In this document: piece by piece, positions 1 to 7,776 of the stretch | How the letters are laid out: every line of letters begins with the position of its first letter | Numbering within the stretch: position 1 is the first letter of the stretch | From: Verrucomicrobiota bacterium | GTDB taxonomy: Bacteria; Verrucomicrobiota; Verrucomicrobiia; Limisphaerales; UBA9464 | Assembly: GCA_947464705.1 (NCBI GenBank) | Contig: CANHYD010000058.1 | Location: 1-10,421 of the forward strand | Reading direction: 5' to 3' | Length of the DNA: 10,421 nt | The notes under the pieces: generated by a model | Database searches by the model: none | Seen by the model: only the letters and a program-made list of their open reading frames with translations | Told to the model about the DNA's origin: nothing | Position numbers and translations under genes: made by a program

Positions 1-3000
1 ATCGTGGATTTGTGGCCTCTCAATCGCCCTTGGCCGGTGCGGTTGGAGTTCTTCGGGGATGAATTGGAGTCCCTGCGCGAATTCGATCCCCATCGCCAGA
101 CCCGTCGGGATGCCATCGACTCGTGTGTGGTTCCGCCGGCCGGTGAGCTGAGCTTGCTGCGTCCCAAGGCCGGGTCTGAGGCACCGCCTCCTCCGGTGGC
201 CGCACTCGATGCGCATTGGGGCCCGGAGGCTCTGGTGGTGGTCTGCGGGCCGGAGGCGCTGGCCCTTCAGGCTGAACACCATGCCAGTCAGGTTCGGGAG
301 GGGGATACGTTTCATGAGCCCTGGGAGGCTCTGCAATTGCGGGTCCAGGCTTCCGGGGGGGCGTGGATCCGAGTCGAGGATTCCGTCTCGGAGCCCGGGG
401 GCGATCCCGCGGAGTTGCGGTTCGAATCGCTCGACGCGTTCCGCCCCATCGGAGCGACCTTGCCCGCGGCGCAGGTCGCGGAGGAGCAGCGTCGGACCTT
501 TTTCCAACAAATGCAGCGGTGGTTGCGGCAGGGCTACCACCTTCAGGTCTTCTGCAACAATGCGGGCGAGCTGCAACGCTTCGGAGAACTGTGGCGCGAA
601 CTCCTGCCCTCCAGTGGAACCGAGGCTGCCGAGGGATCGTCGTCGTCGGTCCCGGAGGTCCTCTCGGGCACCCTTTCCCGAGGTTTTCTGTGCGAAATGG
701 CCCGGCGGGTGGTGGTCTCCGACGCGGAAATTTACGGGCGCTACAAGGTGTCTCGGCCGCGCCGCCTGAAGTCCCATCATGCGCAGTCGGTGCGCAACGC
801 CTTCGAGGTGGATTTCACTGACTTCGACCTCGGGGACTTCGTGGTGCATCTCCAGCACGGCATCGGGATCTACCGCGGCCTGAAGACATTGCCGCCTCGG
901 CAGTCCGGGGCCTCGGGCGGTGGGCAAGAATGCCTGGTGATCGAATACGCCGCGAGCTCCAGCCACGATGAGGCTCCCAAGCTCTACGTGCCGGTGACCG
1001 AGGCGCACCTGGTCAGCAAGTACGTGGGCGCGGGCAAGGCGCGTCCGCAACTCAGCACCATCGGTGGCACCCGCTGGACCAAGGCCAAGGAGCAAGCCCA
1101 GCGGTCGGTGCGGGATCTGGCGGCCGAACTGCTTTCCGTGCAGGCGGCGCGGGCGACCCAGCCGGGCCACCCGTTCTCGGTCGACACCCCGTGGCAGCGG
1201 GAGTTCGAGGCGAGCTTTGAATTCGAGGAGACGCCCGACCAGGTCAAGGCCATCGCGGCGTCGAAGGTGGACATGGAACTTCCCAAGCCGATGGATCGCC
1301 TCATTTGCGGCGACGTGGGTTTCGGCAAAACCGAGGTGGCCATCCGGGCTGCCTTCAAGGCGGTGATGGGAGGCAAGCAGGTGGCGTTGCTGGTGCCCAC
1401 CACGGTCTTGGCCCAGCAGCACTACAACCATTTCCGCGAGCGCATGGCGGAGTACCCGGTGCGCATCGAATTGATGAGCCGATTTCGGACTGCCAAGCAG
1501 CAGAGGGCGGTGATGGAGGCTGCGGCGGTCGGTGCGGTGGACATCGTCATCGGCACCCACCGGATCGTCTCGGCGGACATGGTCTTCAAGGATCTGGGGC
1601 TGGTAGTCGTGGACGAGGAGCAGAAGTTCGGCGTGAAGCACAAGGAGCAGTTCAAGCTGCTGCGTCGGACTGTGGATGTGCTCACCCTCAGTGCGACCCC
1701 GATCCCGCGGACGTTGTACCTAGCCCTCACGGGAGCTCGAGACCTCAGCACTTTGGAGACTCCACCACAGGATCGCTTGCCGGTGGAGACCGTCGTGGGC
1801 AATTACGACGAGCGGGTCATCCGAGATGCCATCCAGCGGGAGTTGAATCGCGGGGGGCAGGTGTATTTCCTGCACAATCGGGTCTCCACCATCGAGGACG
1901 TGGCTCTGAAGTTGAAGACCTTGGTGCCCGATGCCCGGATTCTGGTGGGGCACGGGCAGATGGGCGATGATGATCTGGAGAAGGTCATGACGCGCTTCGT
2001 CAACGGCGAAGCCGACGTGCTGGTCAGCACCACGATCATCGAGAGCGGTTTGGATATTCCCAATGCCAACACGATGATCATCGACCGGGCCGATCGTTTC
2101 GGCCTGAGCGAACTCTATCAGCTCCGCGGTCGCGTGGGTCGCTACAAACACCAGGCCTATTGCTACCTGCTGTTGCCGCGTCACGCCCAGCTCCTGACCG
2201 AGGCCCGCAAGCGGATGAGCGCCATCAAGCAGTACAGCGCGCTGGGTAGCGGCTTCAAAATCGCCATGCGTGACTTGGAGATCCGTGGTGCGGGCAATCT
2301 TTTGGGTCAGCAGCAAAGCGGCCATATCACTGCGGTGGGCTTCGACCTGTACTGCCAGTTGCTGGGCCAGAGCATCTCGGTGTTGAAGGGCGAGACGGTC
2401 CGGACGCGGGTCGAGGTCCGGGTGTCGCTGGATTTCCTGGCCACCAATCCCGGTGAGGAAGGCGCCGCCAAGACCGAATCCCGACGCTCCAAATCCGACG
2501 GTGCGCCGTCCTTGAACATTTCCATCCCTAGGGACGGATGTGTGGCCACCTATTGGGACGATCCGGACGAGGAGCCTTCCCGAGGCCGCTCTTCTTCGGC
2601 CTCCCGGCGGGCGGTGGACGAGGATGACGGACGCAAGTTCCCGGCCTACCTGCCGCTGGATTACGTGCGCGAACCGGCCCAGCGCGTCGAGGTGTACCGC
2701 AAGTTGGCCCAGGTCGCCGACAAGGCCGGGGTCGAAGGGTTGCGTCAGGAACTGCGGGATCGCTTCGGCCCCTTGCCTGGACCGGTGGATTTGCTGCTGC
2801 AAACTCATGAGTTGCGGCTCTTGGCGGCCGAATGCCGGGTCACGTCGGTGGAGGTCACCGAGGGCAAGGTGAAGCTCATGCACCGGGGAAGTCTGGTGAC
2901 GGTGGGAGGCCAGTTCCCGCGGTTGTCCAAGCGCGACCCCAAGGGACGCATCCAGGAAATTCGACGCTTGCTGCTCTCCTTGAGCGGTGACTCGGTCAAA

Positions 3001-3006
3001 GCATGA
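1..3006 (+). CDS. mfd: Transcription-repair coupling factor Mfd (5'-truncated by window edge)
   Basis: Mfd is an ATP-driven DNA translocase that removes RNA polymerase stalled at lesions and recruits UvrA, coupling transcription to nucleotide excision repair. The frame is open from base 1. It enters inside the UvrB-homology (UvrA-binding) domain at D-L-W-P...R-L-E-F-F-G-D-E, so roughly 150-200 N-terminal residues lie outside the window. Counting residues from base 4, the order is: RNA-polymerase-interacting, CarD-like domain near 277 (G-D-F-V-V-H...H-G-I-G); Walker A GDVGFGKT 436-443; DEEQ box 537-540; S-A-T motif at 563-565; helicase motifs E-S-G-L-D 680-684 and QLRGRVGR 706-713; the Mfd/RecG TRG-type block DLEIRGAGNLLG 757-768; and a C-terminal TRCF domain from about 880. 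Residues 813-878 form a Ser/Arg/Asp-rich, low-complexity insertion before the C-terminal domain. All helicase motifs are intact. The stop overlaps the next start as ATGA, which suggests translational coupling. Identification is secure. Confidence 0.97.
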   Translation: MVDLWPLNRPWPVRLEFFGDELESLREFDPHRQTRRDAIDSCVVPPAGELSLLRPKAGSEAPPPPVAALDAHWGPEALVVVCGPEALALQAEHHASQVREGDTFHEPWEALQLRVQASGGAWIRVEDSVSEPGGDPAELRFESLDAFRPIGATLPAAQVAEEQRRTFFQQMQRWLRQGYHLQVFCNNAGELQRFGELWRELLPSSGTEAAEGSSSSVPEVLSGTLSRGFLCEMARRVVVSDAEIYGRYKVSRPRRLKSHHAQSVRNAFEVDFTDFDLGDFVVHLQHGIGIYRGLKTLPPRQSGASGGGQECLVIEYAASSSHDEAPKLYVPVTEAHLVSKYVGAGKARPQLSTIGGTRWTKAKEQAQRSVRDLAAELLSVQAARATQPGHPFSVDTPWQREFEASFEFEETPDQVKAIAASKVDMELPKPMDRLICGDVGFGKTEVAIRAAFKAVMGGKQVALLVPTTVLAQQHYNHFRERMAEYPVRIELMSRFRTAKQQRAVMEAAAVGAVDIVIGTHRIVSADMVFKDLGLVVVDEEQKFGVKHKEQFKLLRRTVDVLTLSATPIPRTLYLALTGARDLSTLETPPQDRLPVETVVGNYDERVIRDAIQRELNRGGQVYFLHNRVSTIEDVALKLKTLVPDARILVGHGQMGDDDLEKVMTRFVNGEADVLVSTTIIESGLDIPNANTMIIDRADRFGLSELYQLRGRVGRYKHQAYCYLLLPRHAQLLTEARKRMSAIKQYSALGSGFKIAMRDLEIRGAGNLLGQQQSGHITAVGFDLYCQLLGQSISVLKGETVRTRVEVRVSLDFLATNPGEEGAAKTESRRSKSDGAPSLNISIPRDGCVATYWDDPDEEPSRGRSSSASRRAVDEDDGRKFPAYLPLDYVREPAQRVEVYRKLAQVADKAGVEGLRQELRDRFGPLPGPVDLLLQTHELRLLAAECRVTSVEVTEGKVKLMHRGSLVTVGGQFPRLSKRDPKGRIQEIRRLLLSLSGDSVKA

Positions 3007-4571
3007 ACTGGTTCTCGATTTTCGGACGACGAGGGTTGTTGGGCGTGATCCACGGGTTGGCCTACCTGTTGGCTCTGTTCCCTGTCCGCGGACTCGCCCG
3101 TGAACTGTGGGTCATCGATCCTCGTGGGCTCAGTGGTGCGGAGAGTGTGCTCTTGGCGTCTCTTCAGGGAGGGCTCAATCGCACGGGGGCGGTGGTTTGG
3201 GTCCAGGGGCCGGGCATGAACGCCCGGATCTTGGACGAACTGCGCACCGAGGGCTGGACGCTGCGGGAGTCCAGCGGCCCTTGGCCTTTGCTGCGGGCTC
3301 ACAAGGCGGCCTTCTCTGGTTTGGTCATCGGTGAGGTGGGATCCGAGTCGCTCAATAGGGCCACTACGCTGGCTGGCTTGAACCGGGCGGTGGTGGCCGA
3401 TCCCTCGTTGGTGGAACGTCTGGTGGCCGAGGGATTGCCGGTATTGGCCGATGCCCGCTCCCGCTCGACCGCCGCCCTGTGGGCCGAGTCTGAGTCTCGA
3501 GTGGCCCGGGGTGTGATGGTCCATCAGGACCCCGCAAAGGCCCTGCACCTGCGCGATCTGGCCATCAGTCTGGGAGCCTGGACGGTCTATGACGAACCGG
3601 CGGCCGAGCGCATCCGTCAGATCCAGGCGCTTGGGCCTCACACCCGAGTCTATGGGTGGGGTCGGGATGAATTAGAGTTCGTGCGCGAGGTGAGCCGGGG
3701 CGGCGGTGCGGTGATCCCGGCCGACTGGTCCTTGAATTTGTCGGCGCTCCGCCATCTCCCGGTGGCCCTGCCAGCCCGGCCCCAGCCGGTGAAACCTCGT
3801 CCGCGTCAGTCCGGGGAGCGGGTGGTGGCCTTCGTGGTGAGCGATGGGGACAACTTGCAATGGGTGGGCGGACGTTTCGTGGAGGATCCTGGGTTTTGGG
3901 GCAGTCCATTGCGGGGCCGGTTTGCTGTGACTTGGGAGATGCCGCCGGAGGCCTTCGTCATGGCCCCTCGCATTTTGAGACATCTTCTCCGCACGGCCAC
4001 GCCGCGGGATGAGTTCATCGCTGGCCCCAGTGGCTACGGATACCAGTTTCCGGGTCCCTTGCCGGACCGCCCGGCTGCTGCCGCCGAGACGGCCCGGGCC
4101 GTGGCCCGAGTCGATTGGCCGCTGGTCACCTTGCTCAACGCGGACGGCGGTCAGGATCAATCGGACCCTTGGTTGGCGCAGCCGGAAGTAACGGGCGTCC
4201 TCTACAAAGACTACGCCCCCTACAATCGCGGACAGGGTGCGGTGCGCTGGCACCGGGGCAAACCCAGTGTGTCCTACCGGTTTCTGCTGTGGGAATTGAA
4301 GGACCGTGTGGGAGCCCTGCGTCTGGACTCCCTGCCGGTCGGGGTGGCCGAGGCCATCGGGAGGCTTCCTTCGGGAGCGGAGGCTGGCCCGGGTGCTTTC
4401 GCCTTGGTCAATGCCCACGCCTGGTCTTTCCGGAATACGGGAGGACCGATGGGGGCCATCGGACGGACGATCGAAGCGCTGCCTCCGAAGGTTCGGGTGG
4501 TCACGGCCACGGAGTTCTTTGAACTCATGGCCTTGGAGGCGCCAGCCCGGGATGCCAAGAAAGGCGACTGA
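3003..4571 (+). CDS. Secreted GxGYxYP-domain protein (putative glycoside hydrolase family)
   Basis: This 522-residue protein has a Sec-type N-terminus: R9-R10, a hydrophobic stretch at about 11-26 and a likely cleavage after G-L-A at residue 32, so it should be exported. The body matches the GxGYxYP family (N- and C-terminal domains, annotated as putative glycoside hydrolases on structural grounds). The diagnostic blocks are F-V-V-S-D-G-D-N ending at residue 284 and GPSGYGYQFP at 341-350, in which Phe replaces the second Tyr of the family name. A further block, N-A-D-G-G-Q-D near residue 380, is also visible. Residues 255-270 are Pro/Arg-rich and probably link the two domains. The ATG overlaps the mfd stop by four bases (ATGA), which fixes the start and implies coupled translation. 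The substrate is unknown, and hydrolase activity is an inference from family annotation. No clear ribosome-binding site is visible other than through coupling. Confidence 0.85.
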   Translation: MNWFSIFGRRGLLGVIHGLAYLLALFPVRGLARELWVIDPRGLSGAESVLLASLQGGLNRTGAVVWVQGPGMNARILDELRTEGWTLRESSGPWPLLRAHKAAFSGLVIGEVGSESLNRATTLAGLNRAVVADPSLVERLVAEGLPVLADARSRSTAALWAESESRVARGVMVHQDPAKALHLRDLAISLGAWTVYDEPAAERIRQIQALGPHTRVYGWGRDELEFVREVSRGGGAVIPADWSLNLSALRHLPVALPARPQPVKPRPRQSGERVVAFVVSDGDNLQWVGGRFVEDPGFWGSPLRGRFAVTWEMPPEAFVMAPRILRHLLRTATPRDEFIAGPSGYGYQFPGPLPDRPAAAAETARAVARVDWPLVTLLNADGGQDQSDPWLAQPEVTGVLYKDYAPYNRGQGAVRWHRGKPSVSYRFLLWELKDRVGALRLDSLPVGVAEAIGRLPSGAEAGPGAFALVNAHAWSFRNTGGPMGAIGRTIEALPPKVRVVTATEFFELMALEAPARDAKKGD

Positions 4572-4609
4572 CTCCGAGGAGGTCTTCGGGCTAGGCTCAA
4601 CATTATGCC

Positions 4610-4614
4610 GGAGG
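4610..4614 (+). promoter_or_regulatory. Shine-Dalgarno site GGAGG for the YvlD-like gene
   Basis: GGAGG sits five bases upstream of the GTG at 4620 and lies inside the short reading frame that would begin at the ATG at 4605. Its spacing is right for the GTG and it cannot serve the ATG, so it decides the start. A second, stronger match (AGGAGG, 4577-4582) lies 22 bases before the ATG and 37 before the GTG, too far for either. Confidence 0.5.
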
Positions 4615-4619
4615 GTTTG

Positions 4620-5060
4620 GTGAAGTTCCTGCAACGCTGGTTGGTGACGACCATCGGCGTTTTGTTGGCCGATGTCTGGGTGGATGGGATCCATCACCAG
4701 TCGTTCGGTGCCTTGGTCGAAGCCTCGCTGCTGCTAGGCCTGCTCAACGCCTTTGTGCGGCCTCTCCTGATGTTGATTTCCCTCCCGCTGCTCATCGTCA
4801 CCCTGGGTCTCTTCGTGTTGGTCATCAATGCGGTGCTCCTGAGTCTGGTGGGTGGCATGCTTCAACCGGGATTCGTGGTGGACGGATTCAGGTCTGCCTT
4901 CTGGGGTGGGGTGGTCATCAGTCTCGTCTCGTTGGTGGTCAATGGATTCCTGGGACGCGGATCCAAGGTCCAGTTCCAGGGGAGCATCCGCGGATCGACG
5001 GGGCGTCGTCGGCCGAAAAAGCGGGATGAGGACGGGGGCGGACCGTTGATCGATGTCTGA
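4620..5060 (+). CDS. YvlD-like small membrane protein (phage holin 4 superfamily, PF04020 type)
   Basis: This is a polytopic inner-membrane protein of about 146 residues. From the GTG start at 4620 it reads M-K-F-L-Q-R-W-L, the usual opening of the YvlD family. Hydrophobic segments lie at about 4-21, 31-57, 60-82 and 93-113, with the family blocks L-L-N-A-F-V-R-P, L-P-L-L-I-V-T-L-G-L-F and V-I-N-A-V-L-L near the second and third segments and P-G-F-V-V-D-G-F before the fourth. The C-terminal 30 residues are charged and rich in Arg/Lys/Asp/Gly, and probably cytoplasmic. An ATG at 4605 is five codons upstream, but it has no properly spaced ribosome-binding site. The GTG has GGAGG (4610-4614) five bases before it, so it is preferred. 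The gene follows the GxGYxYP gene by under 50 bases and precedes the transpeptidase by 22, in the same orientation. The molecular role of the family is not established. Despite the holin name there is no phage context here. Confidence 0.85.
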   Translation: MKFLQRWLVTTIGVLLADVWVDGIHHQSFGALVEASLLLGLLNAFVRPLLMLISLPLLIVTLGLFVLVINAVLLSLVGGMLQPGFVVDGFRSAFWGGVVISLVSLVVNGFLGRGSKVQFQGSIRGSTGRRRPKKRDEDGGGPLIDV

Positions 5061-5082
5061 ACCGAAGGTCTGATCCGGATCC

Positions 5083-6537
5083 ATGGCCTCGAAGTCCCGA
5101 ACCGAATCGTCCCGAGCGCAGCCCCGCCGGGCTCTTGCGCCGAAGATGCTGCTGTTGGCGCTGGTTGGGGTGTTGGCCTGGGGCGTGTGGCGGGTGCTCG
5201 GTCCCGGAGAGGGGGTCGCTTCGAAGCCTGTGCCTGGGGTGCTCACGCAGTCTCCCGCTGTTTCGCGGGAGCAGACCCCGGCCCTGGCGCCGGCCCTAGT
5301 TCTAACTCAGGCAATTCCAACGACGGCGACATCCGCCGCACCGGCTTCGCTACAGCCCGCTGTGGCGCCGGCCACGGTTCTGGCTCCGCCGTCGGTGGCT
5401 TCCAACGGCGTGGTTGCGTTGGTGGGGATCACCTCGGCCCCAGTGACCTTGTCCACTCAGATCCTCCGGGTTTCTGGGCCATCACTTTCTCTGTCGTCTT
5501 CCAACACCCCGTCGGCGTGGGAATCTCGCGGAGCCACCAATTATTTGGAGGCACAAATCGCCTTGGCGGGTTTGGGGTTTTCTTCGGGCTCGATCGACGG
5601 CGTCGGAGGTGCCCAGACCGCGGCGGCATTGAAGGCCTTTCAACGGCAGCAGGGGTTGGAACAAACCGGTTGGCTGGATCGGAACACTCGCAAGGTGCTG
5701 ATACTCCGGCGGCCCCCCGTGGGCTCCTATCGTGTCAGCGCCGACGACCTCCTGCGGTTGGCTCCTGTGCCCGAGACCTGGGTGGGCAAATCGCAGGTTC
5801 TTGGCCTGGAGCATGAGACCCTACTGGAGCGTCTGGCCGAGCGGTTTCAAACCCATCCAGGATTGCTGCGCCGTCTCAACCCCGCTGTGGACTGGGCTCA
5901 GCCAACGGAAGGTCTGGAATTGACCTTCCCCGCCATCCCGCCGATCCCCGCCCGTCGTGCCGGTCTCATTCGCATCAACCTCGCCGGGAGGTTCCTGAGG
6001 GTGTTCGACACCAGTGGCGAATTGATGGCGCATTTTCCCTGCAGCATTGCGCGGCGTGTGGAGAAGCGACCGGTGGGGGATCTTCAGGTGTCGGTGACCG
6101 TGCCCAACCCCGACTACACCTGGGATCCGGAAGTGTTCCCCGAGTCTCCGGAATCGCGCACCGTGGGTCGCAAGTTGCGCATTCCGCCCGGGCCCAACAA
6201 CCCGGTGGGTGTCGCCTGGATTGGACTCAACCGCTCGGGCTATGGCATCCATGGGACCCCCAAGCCCGAGGACGTCGGTCGCACCGAGAGCCATGGTTGT
6301 TTCCGCTTGGCCAATTGGAATGCAGAGTTGCTCCGCCGGATGGCTTGGCCGGGTCTCACCGTGCGAGTGGAAGGTGAAGTTCCGGGGACCCCGTCGACGG
6401 CCCTCACCGCGTCAGCGACGACCGTCACCAACGCAGTGAAGGCTTCGCTGCCTTCGGGTGTGTCAACCAATACTGCTGCTCCCGCGTCTTCTTCCGTCCC
6501 CGCGATCACCAATTCGGTTTCGACGCCCCCCTTGTGA
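5083..6537 (+). CDS. Membrane-anchored L,D-transpeptidase (YkuD domain) with PG-binding and LysM-like modules
   Basis: This 484-residue enzyme probably forms 3-3 cross-links in peptidoglycan or attaches proteins to it, in the periplasm. Order of parts: a short basic cytoplasmic N-terminus; a signal anchor at about 17-39; an Ala/Pro/Ser/Thr-rich spacer to about 150; a peptidoglycan-binding type 1 domain at about 152-207 (A-L-K-A-F-Q-R-Q-Q-G-L); a LysM-like segment at about 238-285 (L-L-E-R-L-A-E-R-F...L-L-R-R-L-N-P); a YkuD catalytic domain at about 295-432; and an Ala/Ser/Thr-rich tail to the end. The catalytic signature is complete: His390 in H-G-T-P, then S403-H404-G405-C406-F407-R408, with Cys406 the expected nucleophile. 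The start ATG is 22 bases after the upstream stop and no strong ribosome-binding site is visible. The gene is probably the last of the mfd-led unit, because a GC hairpin spans its stop. The family call is secure; the exact reaction (cross-linking or protein anchoring) is not shown. Confidence 0.92.
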   Translation: MASKSRTESSRAQPRRALAPKMLLLALVGVLAWGVWRVLGPGEGVASKPVPGVLTQSPAVSREQTPALAPALVLTQAIPTTATSAAPASLQPAVAPATVLAPPSVASNGVVALVGITSAPVTLSTQILRVSGPSLSLSSSNTPSAWESRGATNYLEAQIALAGLGFSSGSIDGVGGAQTAAALKAFQRQQGLEQTGWLDRNTRKVLILRRPPVGSYRVSADDLLRLAPVPETWVGKSQVLGLEHETLLERLAERFQTHPGLLRRLNPAVDWAQPTEGLELTFPAIPPIPARRAGLIRINLAGRFLRVFDTSGELMAHFPCSIARRVEKRPVGDLQVSVTVPNPDYTWDPEVFPESPESRTVGRKLRIPPGPNNPVGVAWIGLNRSGYGIHGTPKPEDVGRTESHGCFRLANWNAELLRRMAWPGLTVRVEGEVPGTPSTALTASATTVTNAVKASLPSGVSTNTAAPASSSVPAITNSVSTPPL

Positions 6538-6547
6538 GGGGGCGTTG
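6521..6547 (+). terminator. GC-rich stem-loop spanning the L,D-transpeptidase stop codon
   Basis: ACGCCCCC (6523-6530) pairs perfectly with GGGGGCGT (6538-6545). One wobble and one further pair (6522/6546, 6521/6547) extend it to about ten pairs around a seven-base loop. The TGA stop at 6535-6537 lies in the loop. No T-run follows (the next bases are TGAGTCAAAATCC), so this is either a non-canonical terminator or an mRNA 3'-end protecting structure at the end of the upstream gene group. Confidence 0.5.
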
Positions 6548-6660
6548 AGTCAAAATCCTGCCGGGCAGTTCTCAGCCCATCCCCGGTGTTCCACCCCCAG
6601 TCCGGCAGAAAGACACGGCGCCGCATTGCGTTCCGCAAGTTCCCGGCGTAGGCCTGCGGG

Positions 6661-7776
6661 ATGGCGTCTTCATCGGCCAATTGTCCGGACCGCGGAGCGG
6701 CCCTCCTGCGCGAACGCTTGGAGTCCATTCCCGCCCTGCTGGAGAGCTGGGCTGCTTCCCCGGAGGCGGCGCGGGCGGCCCGACCGCAGAAGTGTCCCCA
6801 GCGCGTGGTGGCCACGGGTCTGGGCAGTTCCGAGGCCCACGCCCGATATCTGGTGTGGTTGCTCAATCGGTTCACGGACATCCCTGCGGAGTTTCTGCCC
6901 ACCGGAGCCTTGTTCAGTCCGGACTCCAACTGCCGCTGGCAGGACCGCACGTTGGTGGTCTTCAGTCAGGGACTCTCGGCCCATGCTCGCATCGCGTTGG
7001 GATGCCGGGGCGCGTTCGCCAGAACGGTGCTGTTCACTGCGGCGAGCCGGGAGGGGCTGATCCGCGGCGGAAAACTCGACCGAGCCCGATGCCTGGAGGC
7101 CTTGGAGCAGGAAGGTGCCGAGGTGATCCGTTTTCCCCTGGAGGACGAATACACCCTGTTGATCCGGGTCGTAGGTCCGACACTGGGATTCTTGGCGGCC
7201 CGGCTTTGGGTAGGTGGGTTGTCCCGAGAGGCGCTGTCTGGGGATCCTCCAACGGTCGGAGCCGAGGCAGCCCAAGCGTTTCGCACAGGCTGGTCGGCGG
7301 GCCGGGTTGCCTGGCCCTGCATGGAGCCCGTCGGGTTCGGTCGGGGCTTCGCGTTGCTAGCCTCTCCAGACTTGAGCGAATACCTCCAGAATCTGGCCTT
7401 CAAGTTTGTCGAGGGACTCTTTCGTCCCGCACCGACCCTCCAGGAATTGCTTCAGTTTGCCCATGGCCCCTTCCAGCAATTGACCGCAGAGCCGCGTCCT
7501 GTGGTGGTGCTTCATCGAGCTGGCGAGATCGAAACAGATCAGCTCCGCCGGATACGGGAACTGTGTCTGAGCGCATCCCTGACGTGCCATGCCACCGGCT
7601 CGGGCTTGGTGTCGCGGACCGATTTCTTGGTTTTTGAGGCGGAGGGACTTTTCGTGGAACCGCTGCTGGAAGGCGTGGAGCAGGAGGGCATCGATCAGGT
7701 GGCTTGGCCCGGCCGGGGTCTGGATGGCCCGCTCTACGAGTATTCAGGCCCTACCGGTTCGGCCGCCTCGCGTTGA
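6661..7776 (+). CDS. Double SIS-domain protein, GlmS-isomerase-like, substrate unknown
   Basis: The protein has 371 residues, the length of a stand-alone double-SIS (sugar isomerase) protein of the GlmS/AgaS/FrlB type, and lacks the glutamine amidotransferase domain of full GlmS. The first SIS domain shows V-V-A-T-G-L-G-S-S-E at 49-58, the usual phosphate-binding loop region. The second shows F-G-R-G at 226-229, then K-F-V-E at 248-251 and H-G-P at 268-270. From memory of E. coli GlmS, these last two match the Glu488/His504 region, with spacing 17 rather than 16. The C-terminus ends G-P-L-Y-E-Y-S-G and does not carry the K-S-V-T-V-E tail with the catalytic lysine of GlmS, so glucosamine-6-phosphate synthesis is unlikely. 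Deaminase, isomerase or regulatory sugar-phosphate binding are the options. An in-frame TAG just upstream (6649-6651) excludes any earlier start. No strong ribosome-binding site is seen. The fold call is good; the function is open. Confidence 0.8.
   Translation: MASSSANCPDRGAALLRERLESIPALLESWAASPEAARAARPQKCPQRVVATGLGSSEAHARYLVWLLNRFTDIPAEFLPTGALFSPDSNCRWQDRTLVVFSQGLSAHARIALGCRGAFARTVLFTAASREGLIRGGKLDRARCLEALEQEGAEVIRFPLEDEYTLLIRVVGPTLGFLAARLWVGGLSREALSGDPPTVGAEAAQAFRTGWSAGRVAWPCMEPVGFGRGFALLASPDLSEYLQNLAFKFVEGLFRPAPTLQELLQFAHGPFQQLTAEPRPVVVLHRAGEIETDQLRRIRELCLSASLTCHATGSGLVSRTDFLVFEAEGLFVEPLLEGVEQEGIDQVAWPGRGLDGPLYEYSGPTGSAASR

Noticed and set aside
1720..2883. Long minus-strand open frame (387 codons) opposite mfd
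   Set aside because: It lies wholly antisense to well-conserved Mfd motifs. Its translation has no family features and is His/Gln-rich, as expected from high-GC codon mirroring.
2805..3641. Minus-strand open frame across the mfd/GxGYxYP junction
   Set aside because: It crosses two real plus-strand genes and shows no domain. It is explained by codon bias at high GC.
3672..4697. Minus-strand open frame (341 codons) opposite the GxGYxYP gene
   Set aside because: The sense strand carries a signal peptide and family motifs. The antisense product is compositionally odd (Arg/His/Pro-rich) with no recognisable domain.
4605..5060. Holin / phage origin for the YvlD-like gene
   Set aside because: The superfamily name includes holin, but no endolysin, phage structural gene or integrase is nearby and the family is common in bacterial chromosomes.
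6558..6608. CTGCCGGGCAG palindrome and a distant CCGGCAG partner between the transpeptidase and SIS genes
   Set aside because: The repeats are short (5-7 pairs) and at this GC content such matches are expected by chance. No promoter elements accompany them.
6681..7637. Alternative plus-strand frame (318 codons) inside the SIS gene
   Set aside because: It is Gly/Arg/Ser-rich with no domain, while the overlapping frame shows clear SIS motifs.
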